Shown here piece after piece: positions 16,270-24,154 of a DNA stretch of 64,000 nucleotides (positions within the stretch are counted from its first letter, which is position 1; the number at the start of each line of letters is the position of its first letter). The notes beneath the pieces are model-generated. The model searched no databases. It was not told the DNA's origin and saw nothing but the letters and a program-made list of their open reading frames with translations. The position numbers and the translations under genes are program-made. Origin of the DNA: Bacteroidales bacterium (GTDB taxonomy: Bacteria; Bacteroidota; Bacteroidia; Bacteroidales; F082); contig JAFRRS010000001.1 of the NCBI GenBank assembly GCA_017427985.1, positions 62,001 through 126,000 on the forward strand, read 5' to 3'.

Positions 16270-18618
16270 ATGAAAAACTTCTCTGATAACCTCATCAAAA
16301 TCCTATCGCTGGGTATAGGTCTCGCCATCGGCATAGTGCTGATTGCAAAAGTGTGCTTCGAATTGTCATTCGATTGCTTTTATAAAGACGTGGACCGCAT
16401 CTATCTTATTGACACTCACTATGAACAACAGGGCGAAAAACAAGATTTTGCCCAGACCAGCGGCGCAGTGGCACCGGGTTTCAAAGCCGAAGTGCCGGGC
16501 GTGGAAGAAGCTACTCGCTACACCTTTGTTTACAGAGGCGACCGCTATCTCGATGAGGAGAATAACGTTATAAACGGAAGCATGGTGCTTGCCGACTCGT
16601 GCTTCTTCAATGTGTTCGACCGCCCGATTTTGGCCGGCGATCCTGTCAAAGTGTTGGCGAAACCGCGTTATGCGATGGTGTCGGAGTCGTTTGCCAAAAA
16701 ACTTGGTGGCATTGAGGAATGCATCGGAAAATCTATTGCCAACGAAGACGACCCCAAAAACAAAATCATCATTGATGGCGTGTTTAAGGACTTTCCTGAA
16801 AACGGCAATTTCCATTTCGACATAATCGGCTCGTTGGAACTGTTGCCTGCCTATACCACCGACAACTGGAATGGCAACGACCGCTATTTCGGCTTTGTAA
16901 AACTGCAAAAAGGCGTTGACTATCAGTCGCTTGACAATGCCATCCGCAAGATGCAGGAGGCACATCAGCCTTTGGACGAATATGAGAAAAACGGCGTGAA
17001 ACTTTGGTATTATCTCGAGCCGTTCAGTAAACTCCACACCTCGCAGTCGTATGTCCATTCGATGGTGGTTCTGCTTACCGTCACTGCTACCTTGTTGATA
17101 ACAATCAGCTTGCTCAACTACATCCTCGTCGTGATTTCGTTGTTGGTGCGTCGCGCAAAGGAGATAGGCGTGCGCAAATGCTATGGTGCCAACTCGTTCG
17201 ACATCCACTGGCTGCTGGCAAGAGAGGTCTTCGTGCATCTGATACTGTCGTTGGTGCTGGCTGCTGGGATTATCTTTGCGTCTAAAGGTTTGATAATTAA
17301 TCTTTTGGATGTGCCGTTTGAGACTTTGTTGATTCCAAGAAGCATCTGGGTTATCAGTCTGGTATTGGTCTTTGTGCTGCTGGTGTCGGTTTTCGTTCCA
17401 GCTCAACTCTTCATGCGAATCCCTGTTTCGGTGGCGTTCCGCAACTACACGGAAAACTCACGGCGTTGGAAGATCGGGCTGCTTGGAGTTCAGGTGTTTA
17501 TCAATGTTTTCATTGTCGTGATGCTCATCGTCGTGGCTTTGCAATATCAGAAAATGAACAACCATAATCCGGGCTATGACTACAAAAACCTCTATTACAT
17601 GAGTTTTTACAATGGTAATAAAGGTACGGAAAAAGTTGTTGTCGAGACGCTTATGCGATTTTCTGAGGTAAAGGGTGTGGAGGCGAGCAATGCATTGCCT
17701 ATCAGAGGCTTCAGCGGTGACAATGTATATTTGCCTGGCGACGACCGCGAGCTTTTCAATGTGGCTGACGGCTATGAGGTCACACCTGGTTATTTCGACC
17801 TTCTTGGCATTGAGTTTATTGAAGGCCGTAAGCCAGCCGACATCTCGGAAATGGTTGTGAGCGAGAGTTTTGTAAAAAGGATGAAAGAGTTTGCCGACTG
17901 GAGTGACGGTGCTGAAGGCAAGGTTGTGAATGTCACAGGTCACGAAGATGCGGAGAGGGTTATGGAGCAAAAAGGCTTCACCATCTCGGGAGTGTATCGC
18001 GACATCCAAATAGGCAATCTGGTTTACCTCGATGCCCGTCCGAGCGTGTTGTTCTACGGAGACTTTGAAGACGACTCGTATATGCCGTTCCTCATCTTCA
18101 AGACAAACGGAAAACTCGACGAAGCCTCGATGCAGAAGATTACGAGCGCCGTTTCGGAAGTCCTCAACGGAAAAGAAGTGCATATAATTTCGTGGGCCGA
18201 CAAGATGCGCTCAGCCTACGACGACAGCCTTAAGATGCGCAACACTGTGCTCATTGGCTCGGTCTTCGCCCTGATGATTGCCATCATTGGCTTGATTGGC
18301 TTCGTCCGTGACGAGTCGAACCGCCGCAGCAAGGAGATGGCCATCCGTAAAATCAACGGCGCGACAGCGGCTGATGTGCTTAAGATATTCGCTTGGGACG
18401 TGCTGAGACTCTCTCTCGTTTTGTCGATCGTAGCGTGTGTCTTCACCTATTTCGTGGCACACAATTGGCTGGAGCAGTTCGCAGAGCGTATCGGCCTCTC
18501 GCCGTTGTATTTCCTCATCGGAGCGCTGTTTGTTATCCTAATCGTAACCATCGTTGTCGTCCTAAGCAGCAACCGCGTCGCTCAAATGAATCCAGTTAAA
18601 TCCTTAAAAAACAACTAA
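16270..18618 (+). CDS. MacB/FtsX-type ABC permease 3
   Basis: A 782-residue two-unit permease. Helix about 10-28, periplasmic core 1, then FtsX helices (about 265-385) with coupling loop RRAKEIGVRKCYGANSFDI. Periplasmic core 2 and the terminal helices (about 655-775) follow, with NRRSKEMAIRKINGATAADVL. It ends NPVKSLKNN. It begins the second half of the efflux locus from its own sigma-54-type promoter and is followed by permease 4 and the ATPase. The short leader supports the ATG used. Confidence 0.9.
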   Translation: MKNFSDNLIKILSLGIGLAIGIVLIAKVCFELSFDCFYKDVDRIYLIDTHYEQQGEKQDFAQTSGAVAPGFKAEVPGVEEATRYTFVYRGDRYLDEENNVINGSMVLADSCFFNVFDRPILAGDPVKVLAKPRYAMVSESFAKKLGGIEECIGKSIANEDDPKNKIIIDGVFKDFPENGNFHFDIIGSLELLPAYTTDNWNGNDRYFGFVKLQKGVDYQSLDNAIRKMQEAHQPLDEYEKNGVKLWYYLEPFSKLHTSQSYVHSMVVLLTVTATLLITISLLNYILVVISLLVRRAKEIGVRKCYGANSFDIHWLLAREVFVHLILSLVLAAGIIFASKGLIINLLDVPFETLLIPRSIWVISLVLVFVLLVSVFVPAQLFMRIPVSVAFRNYTENSRRWKIGLLGVQVFINVFIVVMLIVVALQYQKMNNHNPGYDYKNLYYMSFYNGNKGTEKVVVETLMRFSEVKGVEASNALPIRGFSGDNVYLPGDDRELFNVADGYEVTPGYFDLLGIEFIEGRKPADISEMVVSESFVKRMKEFADWSDGAEGKVVNVTGHEDAERVMEQKGFTISGVYRDIQIGNLVYLDARPSVLFYGDFEDDSYMPFLIFKTNGKLDEASMQKITSAVSEVLNGKEVHIISWADKMRSAYDDSLKMRNTVLIGSVFALMIAIIGLIGFVRDESNRRSKEMAIRKINGATAADVLKIFAWDVLRLSLVLSIVACVFTYFVAHNWLEQFAERIGLSPLYFLIGALFVILIVTIVVVLSSNRVAQMNPVKSLKNN

Positions 18619-18619
18619 T

Positions 18620-18664
18620 ATCCCGAAAACCCGTATAACGTTAGTACGTATCCCGTTATAACGA
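18620..18664 (+). repeat. TATAACG-motif spacer (copy 1)
   Basis: The gap between permeases 3 and 4 contains CCCGTATAACGTTAGTACG and CCCGTTATAACG. Very similar words occupy the next two gaps of the locus (21031-21062 and 21818-21845). Confidence 0.6.
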
Positions 18665-18690
18665 AAAAAAATAAAAAAAAGAAAAATAAC

Positions 18691-21030
18691 ATGTCAAGTT
18701 ACGTTAAATTCCTATCCCGCAACAAGCTTTACACCGCCATCGAGTTCATCGGTTTGAGCGTCGCCTTGGCCTTCGTCATCATAGCGTTTTGCTATGTGGT
18801 GCAGCAATACTCCGTCACGCGTGAGAACCCCGACCGTGAGCGGATTTATGCAGTTGGTGCCGATCAAATGACCAACGGCTACGGTATGAAGGAGCTTATC
18901 GCCGACAAGCTGCCCGAAGTGGAAAGCGTGACACATTTCTCATTCTCAAAAGAACAGTCTATCAAAATTGGAGACGAGTTGTATGTAAGTGATTATTTGT
19001 ACTGCGACCGCGAATTTTTCGATTTCTTCCCTGTAAAATTTAAGGAAGGCGATGCCGACAACTTTACCAAATCCAACATTGCCTTCATCTCAGAGAAATT
19101 AGCTTCAAAAATAGAAGACGAAATCATTGGCCGTCAGCTGATTGCAGGGGGAGACACCCTGAATGTGGCGGGCGTTTTTTCCACCTTGGGCAGCTCACTG
19201 TTGCTGGATGCCGATTTAATCGCTAATATCGCGACCTGCAAGAATGTGAAACCATTCAGAGAGTATCCGATATATAATATGACTTATATCCATACTTTCC
19301 TGAAGGTAAGTCCTAATGCCGACCGCGAGCTGCTGAATGATAAAATCACTGCAATCTGCAAGGAGACATACGGCGGACAGTTTACTGTTTTCTTCAAGGA
19401 AAAGTGTGTTTCCATGTTCCGTATGGATGAACTGTTTTTCAGCGGAACAAAAATTCACTTGCAACAAGGTGACAGGTCAATGCTTCGAACAATGATTGTG
19501 ATAGGGCTTTTGCTGCTGATATCGGCTCTCATCAACTATGTGAATCTTAACGTTACGGGAAAACGCGCCAAGGAGATGGCTTCGAGGCGGCTTGTGGGAG
19601 CGCAGAGGTCCGATATTATCTGGAAATTTCTCTGCGAGTCGTTCGCATTTACCTTGTGCTGTTTTGTGGTCGGTTTGGCAATAGCTCATGCTATGTCGCC
19701 TGGAATTAACCGTCTGCTGGCTGCTGATATCCCTGTAAAGGTGCCATTCTCAATAAGTTATGTCGTCGCTTATCTGCTTATAACAATAACTGTTTCGCTG
19801 TTGGCTGGATTTATGCCTGCAACTATTATCGCCAAAATCCGTCCCATCGACGTGGTGAAAGGCACCTTCCAATATCATTCGAAAAAGACCTTGTCGAAGG
19901 TTTTCATAGTTTTGCAGAATGTGATTGTTATAATTCTGATTTCGTTGGTCATTACTATGGAACTTCAGATGCGTCATATGGTGGAGCGACCCATCGGACT
20001 ACATACCGACAACCTTTATTTCATCAGTTCGAAATTGGACGTTTCCAGACAAAGTGAAGCCTTTGCCGACGACCTTCGAGCTTTGCCGTGTGTTAAGGAA
20101 TTGGCAAAAACAAACAGTATTCCGACTTTTACATATTTTACAGTACTCATGGCCAAGAAAGGAGAGTCGGTTAATACAACAAATGTCAATTTCTTCACAT
20201 GCGACACTGCGGCATTCAGGATGTTGGGCTTTCAGGTGGTGGAAAAGTTCCATGAGCCCGAGGAGGGTAGCGGCTGGATAACGGAAAGCACCGTTGTAGG
20301 TATGACAGGATTGCCTTACGGCGATTACAACTTCGATGAGATTATGTCGTGGGCAAATGGTAAGGGAGTCAAAGATATCTGTGGTGTCATCAAGGATTTC
20401 AATATGTTGGACGCACTCCATGCCACCGATGAAGATTATTCCATCGTCTTTGCAAACGGTCATTGGTTATTTCCCCAACCGTTTCATTTCCTGTTGGATA
20501 TTGTTGGTAATCACGACGAGGCAAAACGTGCCATCGATGCGGTGTATGAGAAGCATTGCAAAACTGTCTTTGGTGCATACGTGGAGCCTTACAATAACGA
20601 TTTTGTGAAGAATGTCATTGCCAAGAAATACGACAAGACCCGACGCCAGATGCGACTTATCGAGTTGATAATGGGCATCTCGGTGATGCTGGCATTGCTT
20701 GGCTTGGTCGCCATGAGCACCCATTTCGCCTCCGAGCGCGAGAAGGGCATCGCCATCCGCAAGGTTTTTGGCGGCACGATGGAAAGCGAAATCCGTCGCA
20801 ATCTGAAGGAATACATTGTCATGATATTGATAGCCAACGTGATAGCAATACCAGTCGCCATCTGGCTTTGCGGGCGTTATCTTGAAGAGTTCGCCTACCG
20901 CATCCCAACCTATTGGTGGATTTTTGCTGTGGCTGCAGTCCTCTCGTTCATCATCGCCATCGGCTCCGTCATCTGGCAAATCGTCTCAGTATCAAAAGTT
21001 AACCCCGCCCTAACTCTAAAAAAAGAATAA
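18691..21030 (+). CDS. MacB/FtsX-type ABC permease 4
   Basis: A 779-residue two-unit permease, most like permease 1. N-terminal SSYVKFLSRNKLYTAIEFIG parallels its opening, and NYVNLNVTGKRAKEMASRRLVGA parallels its first coupling loop. FtsX helices lie at about 265-395 and 650-770, with ERERKG-like SEREKGIAIRKVFGG in the second unit. It ends NPALTLKKE. It sits 110 bases before the only ATPase gene of the locus, which presumably energises it. Confidence 0.9.
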   Translation: MSSYVKFLSRNKLYTAIEFIGLSVALAFVIIAFCYVVQQYSVTRENPDRERIYAVGADQMTNGYGMKELIADKLPEVESVTHFSFSKEQSIKIGDELYVSDYLYCDREFFDFFPVKFKEGDADNFTKSNIAFISEKLASKIEDEIIGRQLIAGGDTLNVAGVFSTLGSSLLLDADLIANIATCKNVKPFREYPIYNMTYIHTFLKVSPNADRELLNDKITAICKETYGGQFTVFFKEKCVSMFRMDELFFSGTKIHLQQGDRSMLRTMIVIGLLLLISALINYVNLNVTGKRAKEMASRRLVGAQRSDIIWKFLCESFAFTLCCFVVGLAIAHAMSPGINRLLAADIPVKVPFSISYVVAYLLITITVSLLAGFMPATIIAKIRPIDVVKGTFQYHSKKTLSKVFIVLQNVIVIILISLVITMELQMRHMVERPIGLHTDNLYFISSKLDVSRQSEAFADDLRALPCVKELAKTNSIPTFTYFTVLMAKKGESVNTTNVNFFTCDTAAFRMLGFQVVEKFHEPEEGSGWITESTVVGMTGLPYGDYNFDEIMSWANGKGVKDICGVIKDFNMLDALHATDEDYSIVFANGHWLFPQPFHFLLDIVGNHDEAKRAIDAVYEKHCKTVFGAYVEPYNNDFVKNVIAKKYDKTRRQMRLIELIMGISVMLALLGLVAMSTHFASEREKGIAIRKVFGGTMESEIRRNLKEYIVMILIANVIAIPVAIWLCGRYLEEFAYRIPTYWWIFAVAAVLSFIIAIGSVIWQIVSVSKVNPALTLKKE

Positions 21031-21062
21031 TTATCCCGTTATCCCATATAACGTTATTTCGT
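21031..21062 (+). repeat. TATAACG-motif spacer (copy 2)
   Basis: TTATCCCGTTATCCC and ATAACGTTAT follow the permease 4 stop, repeating words of the gaps at 18620 and 21818. The remaining 78 bases before the ATPase ATG are very A-rich. Confidence 0.6.
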
Positions 21063-21140
21063 AAAAAAATAAAATAGGGAAAAATAAAAAATTAGCATCA
21101 AAAATAAAAAATATTCGTTAAACAATTAAAACATAAAACT

Positions 21141-21821
21141 ATGATTAAAGTAGAAAACCTTACAAAAATCTTCCGTACGGAAGAAATCGAGACTCTTGCG
21201 CTGAATGGCGTGTCATTCGAGATTTACGACGGCGAGTTCGTCGCCATCATGGGACCTTCGGGCTGCGGAAAGTCGACGCTGCTCAACATTCTGGGCTTGC
21301 TCGACAACCCTTCGGAAGGCAAATACGAGCTGCTCGGTCAGCAGGTGGGCGATCTGAAGGAGAAAGACCGCACCAAGTTCCGCAAAGGCAATATCGGCTT
21401 CGTGTTTCAGAGTTTCAACCTTATCGACGAGCTCAACGTGTATGAGAATATCGAGCTGCCGCTTCGCTACATGAATATCGGTGCCACAGAGCGCAAGGAA
21501 CGTGTGACGGCCATCATGAAACGCATGGCGATATCGCACCGCGCACAGCATTTTCCGCAGCAGCTGTCGGGCGGTCAGCAGCAGCGTGTGGCAATAGCCC
21601 GCGCCGTTGTTGCCAACCCGAAGCTCATCCTCGCCGACGAGCCTACCGGTAACCTCGACTCGAAAAACGGCAAAGAAGTGATGGAACTCCTTACCGACCT
21701 CCACAAGGAAGGTACCACCATAGTGATGGTTACGCACTCCCAACGCGACGCCGGCTATGCGGATAGAATTATCAATTTGTTTGATGGTAAAATTGTCGAG
21801 GATGTTTTACCACAACTATAA
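21141..21821 (+). CDS. ABC transporter ATPase, LolD/MacB type
   Basis: A 226-residue nucleotide-binding subunit. Walker A GPSGCGKST (about 38-46), Q-loop FVFQSFNL, signature LSGGQQQR (about 140), Walker B LILADEPTGNLDSK and switch His in MVTHSQRDA are all intact. This subfamily pairs with FtsX/MacB-type permeases, using ATP for mechanical force on periplasmic partners rather than classic substrate transport. It is the only ATPase in a locus with four permeases, so it is probably shared. Confidence 0.95.
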   Translation: MIKVENLTKIFRTEEIETLALNGVSFEIYDGEFVAIMGPSGCGKSTLLNILGLLDNPSEGKYELLGQQVGDLKEKDRTKFRKGNIGFVFQSFNLIDELNVYENIELPLRYMNIGATERKERVTAIMKRMAISHRAQHFPQQLSGGQQQRVAIARAVVANPKLILADEPTGNLDSKNGKEVMELLTDLHKEGTTIVMVTHSQRDAGYADRIINLFDGKIVEDVLPQL

Positions 21822-21845
21822 CGTAAGCACGTATAACGTTATCCC
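21818..21845 (+). repeat. TATAACG-motif spacer (copy 3)
   Basis: TATAACGTAAGCACGTATAACGTTATCCCG contains the palindrome ATAACGTTAT. It overlaps the last bases of the ATPase gene and repeats the words of the two previous gaps. Confidence 0.55.
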
Positions 21846-21875
21846 GAAAAATAACAAAAGTTCGAAAAAAATCCC

Positions 21876-21883
21876 TATCTTTG
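21876..21883 (+). promoter_or_regulatory. -7 element (TATCTTTG) for the regulator gene
   Basis: TATCTTTG 17 bases before the ATG at 21900. The two-component pair thus has a housekeeping-type promoter, unlike the pump genes. Confidence 0.75.
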
Positions 21884-21899
21884 CGCATAATTTTTAATC

Positions 21900-23258
21900 A
21901 TGCCTAAACTCAAATCACATATCCTCGTTGTCGATGACAATGCCGGAATCCGCTCGGCGCTGAAGATTCTGCTGCCGGCAAGGTTCTCCGATGTCGAACT
22001 CATCGCTTCGCCGAAAACTCTCATCAGCACTATGCAGACGTTCAAACCAGATGTGGTGCTGCTCGACATGAACTTCGAAACCGACATCAACACCGGCAAC
22101 GAGGGACTGTTTTGGCTTTCAGAAATAAAAAAACGCTTCCCCGATGTTGAGGTGGTGCTTTTCACCGCCTATGCCGAAATAGCCCTCGCCGTGGAAGGCA
22201 TGAAACGCGGTGCATTTGATTTCGTTGTTAAACCATGGGATAACACAAAATTAATTGCGACCCTGGAATCCGCCGTTGAAAAACATCGCACCGTAGGGGC
22301 AAATCACATTTGCCCACCCAATATATGCCCGCCTGAACCTCAGATGATTTGGGGCAATTCCGAGGCGATGCAGGATTTGCGCCGCATGATGGAAAAAATC
22401 GCTCCAACCGATGCCACTGTCCTCATTACCGGTGAAAACGGCACAGGTAAAGACGTGCTCGCCAACGAGATTCACCGCCTTTCGCAACGCTCAGGAAAAC
22501 CTATGGTTAGCGTCGATATCGGGGCAATCACCGAAACGCTTTTTGAAAGCGAGATGTTCGGTCACGTGAAAGGTGCCTTCACCGACGCCCATGCCGACCA
22601 TATCGGAAAGTTCGAGCAAGCCAACGGCACCACGCTTTTCCTCGACGAAATCGGCAACATCCCGCTTAGCGAGCAGGCGAAACTGCTTCGTGTACTGCAA
22701 AACCGCAGCATCAATAGGGTGGGCGACACGAAAAACATCCCAATCGATATTCGTTTGATTTGTGCCACTAATATGAATCTTGCTGAGATGGTGAAGCAAG
22801 GCCGTTTCCGCGAGGATTTATACTATCGCATCAACACGGTGCCGTTGCATCTGCCGCCGTTGCGCGAACGACAGGACGAAATCGTCTCATTATCAATGCT
22901 TTTCGTTGAAAAATATGCCGAAAAGTATCATCGTAAGGCAAAAGATTTGTCCGAAGAGGCAAAAAACCTGCTCATGAACTGCAAATGGAGCGGCAACATC
23001 CGCGAGCTTCAAGGCTGCATCGAGAAGGCCGTCATCATGTCCGACGACGAAATCATTGGCAAGGACGACCTGCAAATCAATGATTCTCAACTACTTGATG
23101 CACAGAACTCCATTAAAAACGCTTCACTTGAAGACGCCGAGGAACAGGTGATTCGCAACGCGATGAAGAAATACAACGGCAACCTCTCGCTTGTTGCTAA
23201 AGCATTGAATATCAGCCGCCCGACATTGTATAACCGCCTCAAAAAATACGGAAAATGA
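21900..23258 (+). CDS. NtrC-type sigma-54-dependent response regulator
   Basis: A 452-residue DNA-binding activator. The receiver domain (about 1-125) has VVDDN and the phosphorylated Asp in VVLLDMNF, with Lys in VVKPWDN. The AAA+ domain (about 147-375) has Walker A GENGTGKD, the sigma-54 contact loop as GAFTDA (classic GAFTGA) and Walker B TTLFLDEIG. A Fis-type helix-turn-helix ends it (LSLVAKALNISRPTLYNRLKK). Residues about 133-141 of the linker are encoded by a palindrome (22297-22315). It probably binds the TGTAAA-type palindromes upstream of both pump operons. Its stop overlaps the kinase start (ATGA). Confidence 0.94.
   Translation: MPKLKSHILVVDDNAGIRSALKILLPARFSDVELIASPKTLISTMQTFKPDVVLLDMNFETDINTGNEGLFWLSEIKKRFPDVEVVLFTAYAEIALAVEGMKRGAFDFVVKPWDNTKLIATLESAVEKHRTVGANHICPPNICPPEPQMIWGNSEAMQDLRRMMEKIAPTDATVLITGENGTGKDVLANEIHRLSQRSGKPMVSVDIGAITETLFESEMFGHVKGAFTDAHADHIGKFEQANGTTLFLDEIGNIPLSEQAKLLRVLQNRSINRVGDTKNIPIDIRLICATNMNLAEMVKQGRFREDLYYRINTVPLHLPPLRERQDEIVSLSMLFVEKYAEKYHRKAKDLSEEAKNLLMNCKWSGNIRELQGCIEKAVIMSDDEIIGKDDLQINDSQLLDAQNSIKNASLEDAEEQVIRNAMKKYNGNLSLVAKALNISRPTLYNRLKKYGK
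22297..22315. repeat. In-frame palindrome inside the regulator gene
   Basis: Perfect 8-bp arms GGGCAAAT/ATTTGCCC around CAC, in the codons for the linker between receiver and AAA+ domains (product GANHICPP). A partial extra GCCCGCC follows at 22327. It resembles the other in-gene palindromes of this window in form but belongs to a different family. Confidence 0.75.
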
Positions 23259-24109
23259 GTGTCTGGCTGTGGATTTTGATTGTCGTGGTTGCCGTGATTA
23301 TCGCTGTTTTTGTCACGGCGTGGATTGTTAAAAAGAATGACACCCGCAAAGTCTCCTACATGATGGATTCCCTCGAAGACGGCGAGCTGAACTTCCGTTT
23401 TCGCGACAACTCGCGTCTCAACCGCACCTTGAATCGTATCCGTGGCATCTTCGAGCGTCGTACCGCAGTGGATGAAGCCGCCTCGTGGAGCAAGCTTTTC
23501 CGAGTGATGACACACGAAATCATGAACACAGTCGCGCCAATCGCTTCGCTTAGCGACGCCCTTTCAAAAGATGACAGCCTCGACGTGAAAGCCGGACTTG
23601 AAACGATTTCGGTATCGTCAAAAGACCTCATCCGCTTCGTGGAATCCTATCGCAGTGTGATGAAACTGTCACCGCCGCTCCGTAAAGCCATCATGGTCGA
23701 CGACCTCATGGAACGCATCCTGAATCTGAATAAATCTCGCCTGAAAGAGCAAGGCGTTACATTAACCTACCAGTCTAAAACTCCGGATTTATTAGTTTTT
23801 ATTGATGAATCTCAAATAATTCAGGTGATAAATAATCTGATTAAAAACGCTGTTCAAGCCTCTGCCAACTCCATCCGCATCAGCGCGGAACTTAACTCTG
23901 AAGACAGAACCATAATCAGCGTTACAAACAACGGAAAACCTGTGCCTCTGCACCAGCAGGACGAGATTTTTGTGCCGTTCTACACCACAAAACCCAATGG
24001 CACCGGCATCGGCCTCAGCCTCTCACGCCAAATCATGACAAATCACAACGGAAATCTATCGCTCGTACAAAGTGACAATAATACCACGACTTTCGCCGTG
24101 GTATTTTAA
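23255..24109 (+). CDS. Membrane histidine kinase, partner of the NtrC-type regulator
   Basis: A 284-residue kinase. One N-terminal membrane helix (about 4-25), no visible extracellular sensor domain, a short linker, then the H box MTHEIMNTVAPIASLSDAL (His near 88) and an ATPase domain. The ATPase domain has N box NNLIKNAVQAS, G box GTGIGLSLSRQI and a normal end. It is short for a sensor kinase, so the signal may come from the membrane, for example from one of the permeases, or from a partner protein. Four-base overlap with the regulator. Confidence 0.92.
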   Translation: MSVWLWILIVVVAVIIAVFVTAWIVKKNDTRKVSYMMDSLEDGELNFRFRDNSRLNRTLNRIRGIFERRTAVDEAASWSKLFRVMTHEIMNTVAPIASLSDALSKDDSLDVKAGLETISVSSKDLIRFVESYRSVMKLSPPLRKAIMVDDLMERILNLNKSRLKEQGVTLTYQSKTPDLLVFIDESQIIQVINNLIKNAVQASANSIRISAELNSEDRTIISVTNNGKPVPLHQQDEIFVPFYTTKPNGTGIGLSLSRQIMTNHNGNLSLVQSDNNTTTFAVVF

Positions 24110-24122
24110 AACAACACATCCC

Positions 24123-24150
24123 GTACGGACAAGGCATGCTTTGTCCATAC
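24123..24150. repeat. GGACAAGGCA-family palindrome between convergent genes
   Basis: GGACAAGGCATGCTTTGTCC core (one mismatched pair) with GTA/TAC edges, in the 45-bp gap between the kinase and acyl-CoA synthetase genes. The same core lies inside the DNA methyltransferase gene at 60439-60458 and, varied, at 60500-60519. It could terminate both converging transcripts. Confidence 0.7.
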
Positions 24151-24154
24151 TGAA

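Noticed and set aside
16366-17406. 346-residue minus-strand reading frame
   Set aside because: Antisense to permease 3; no recognisable protein features.
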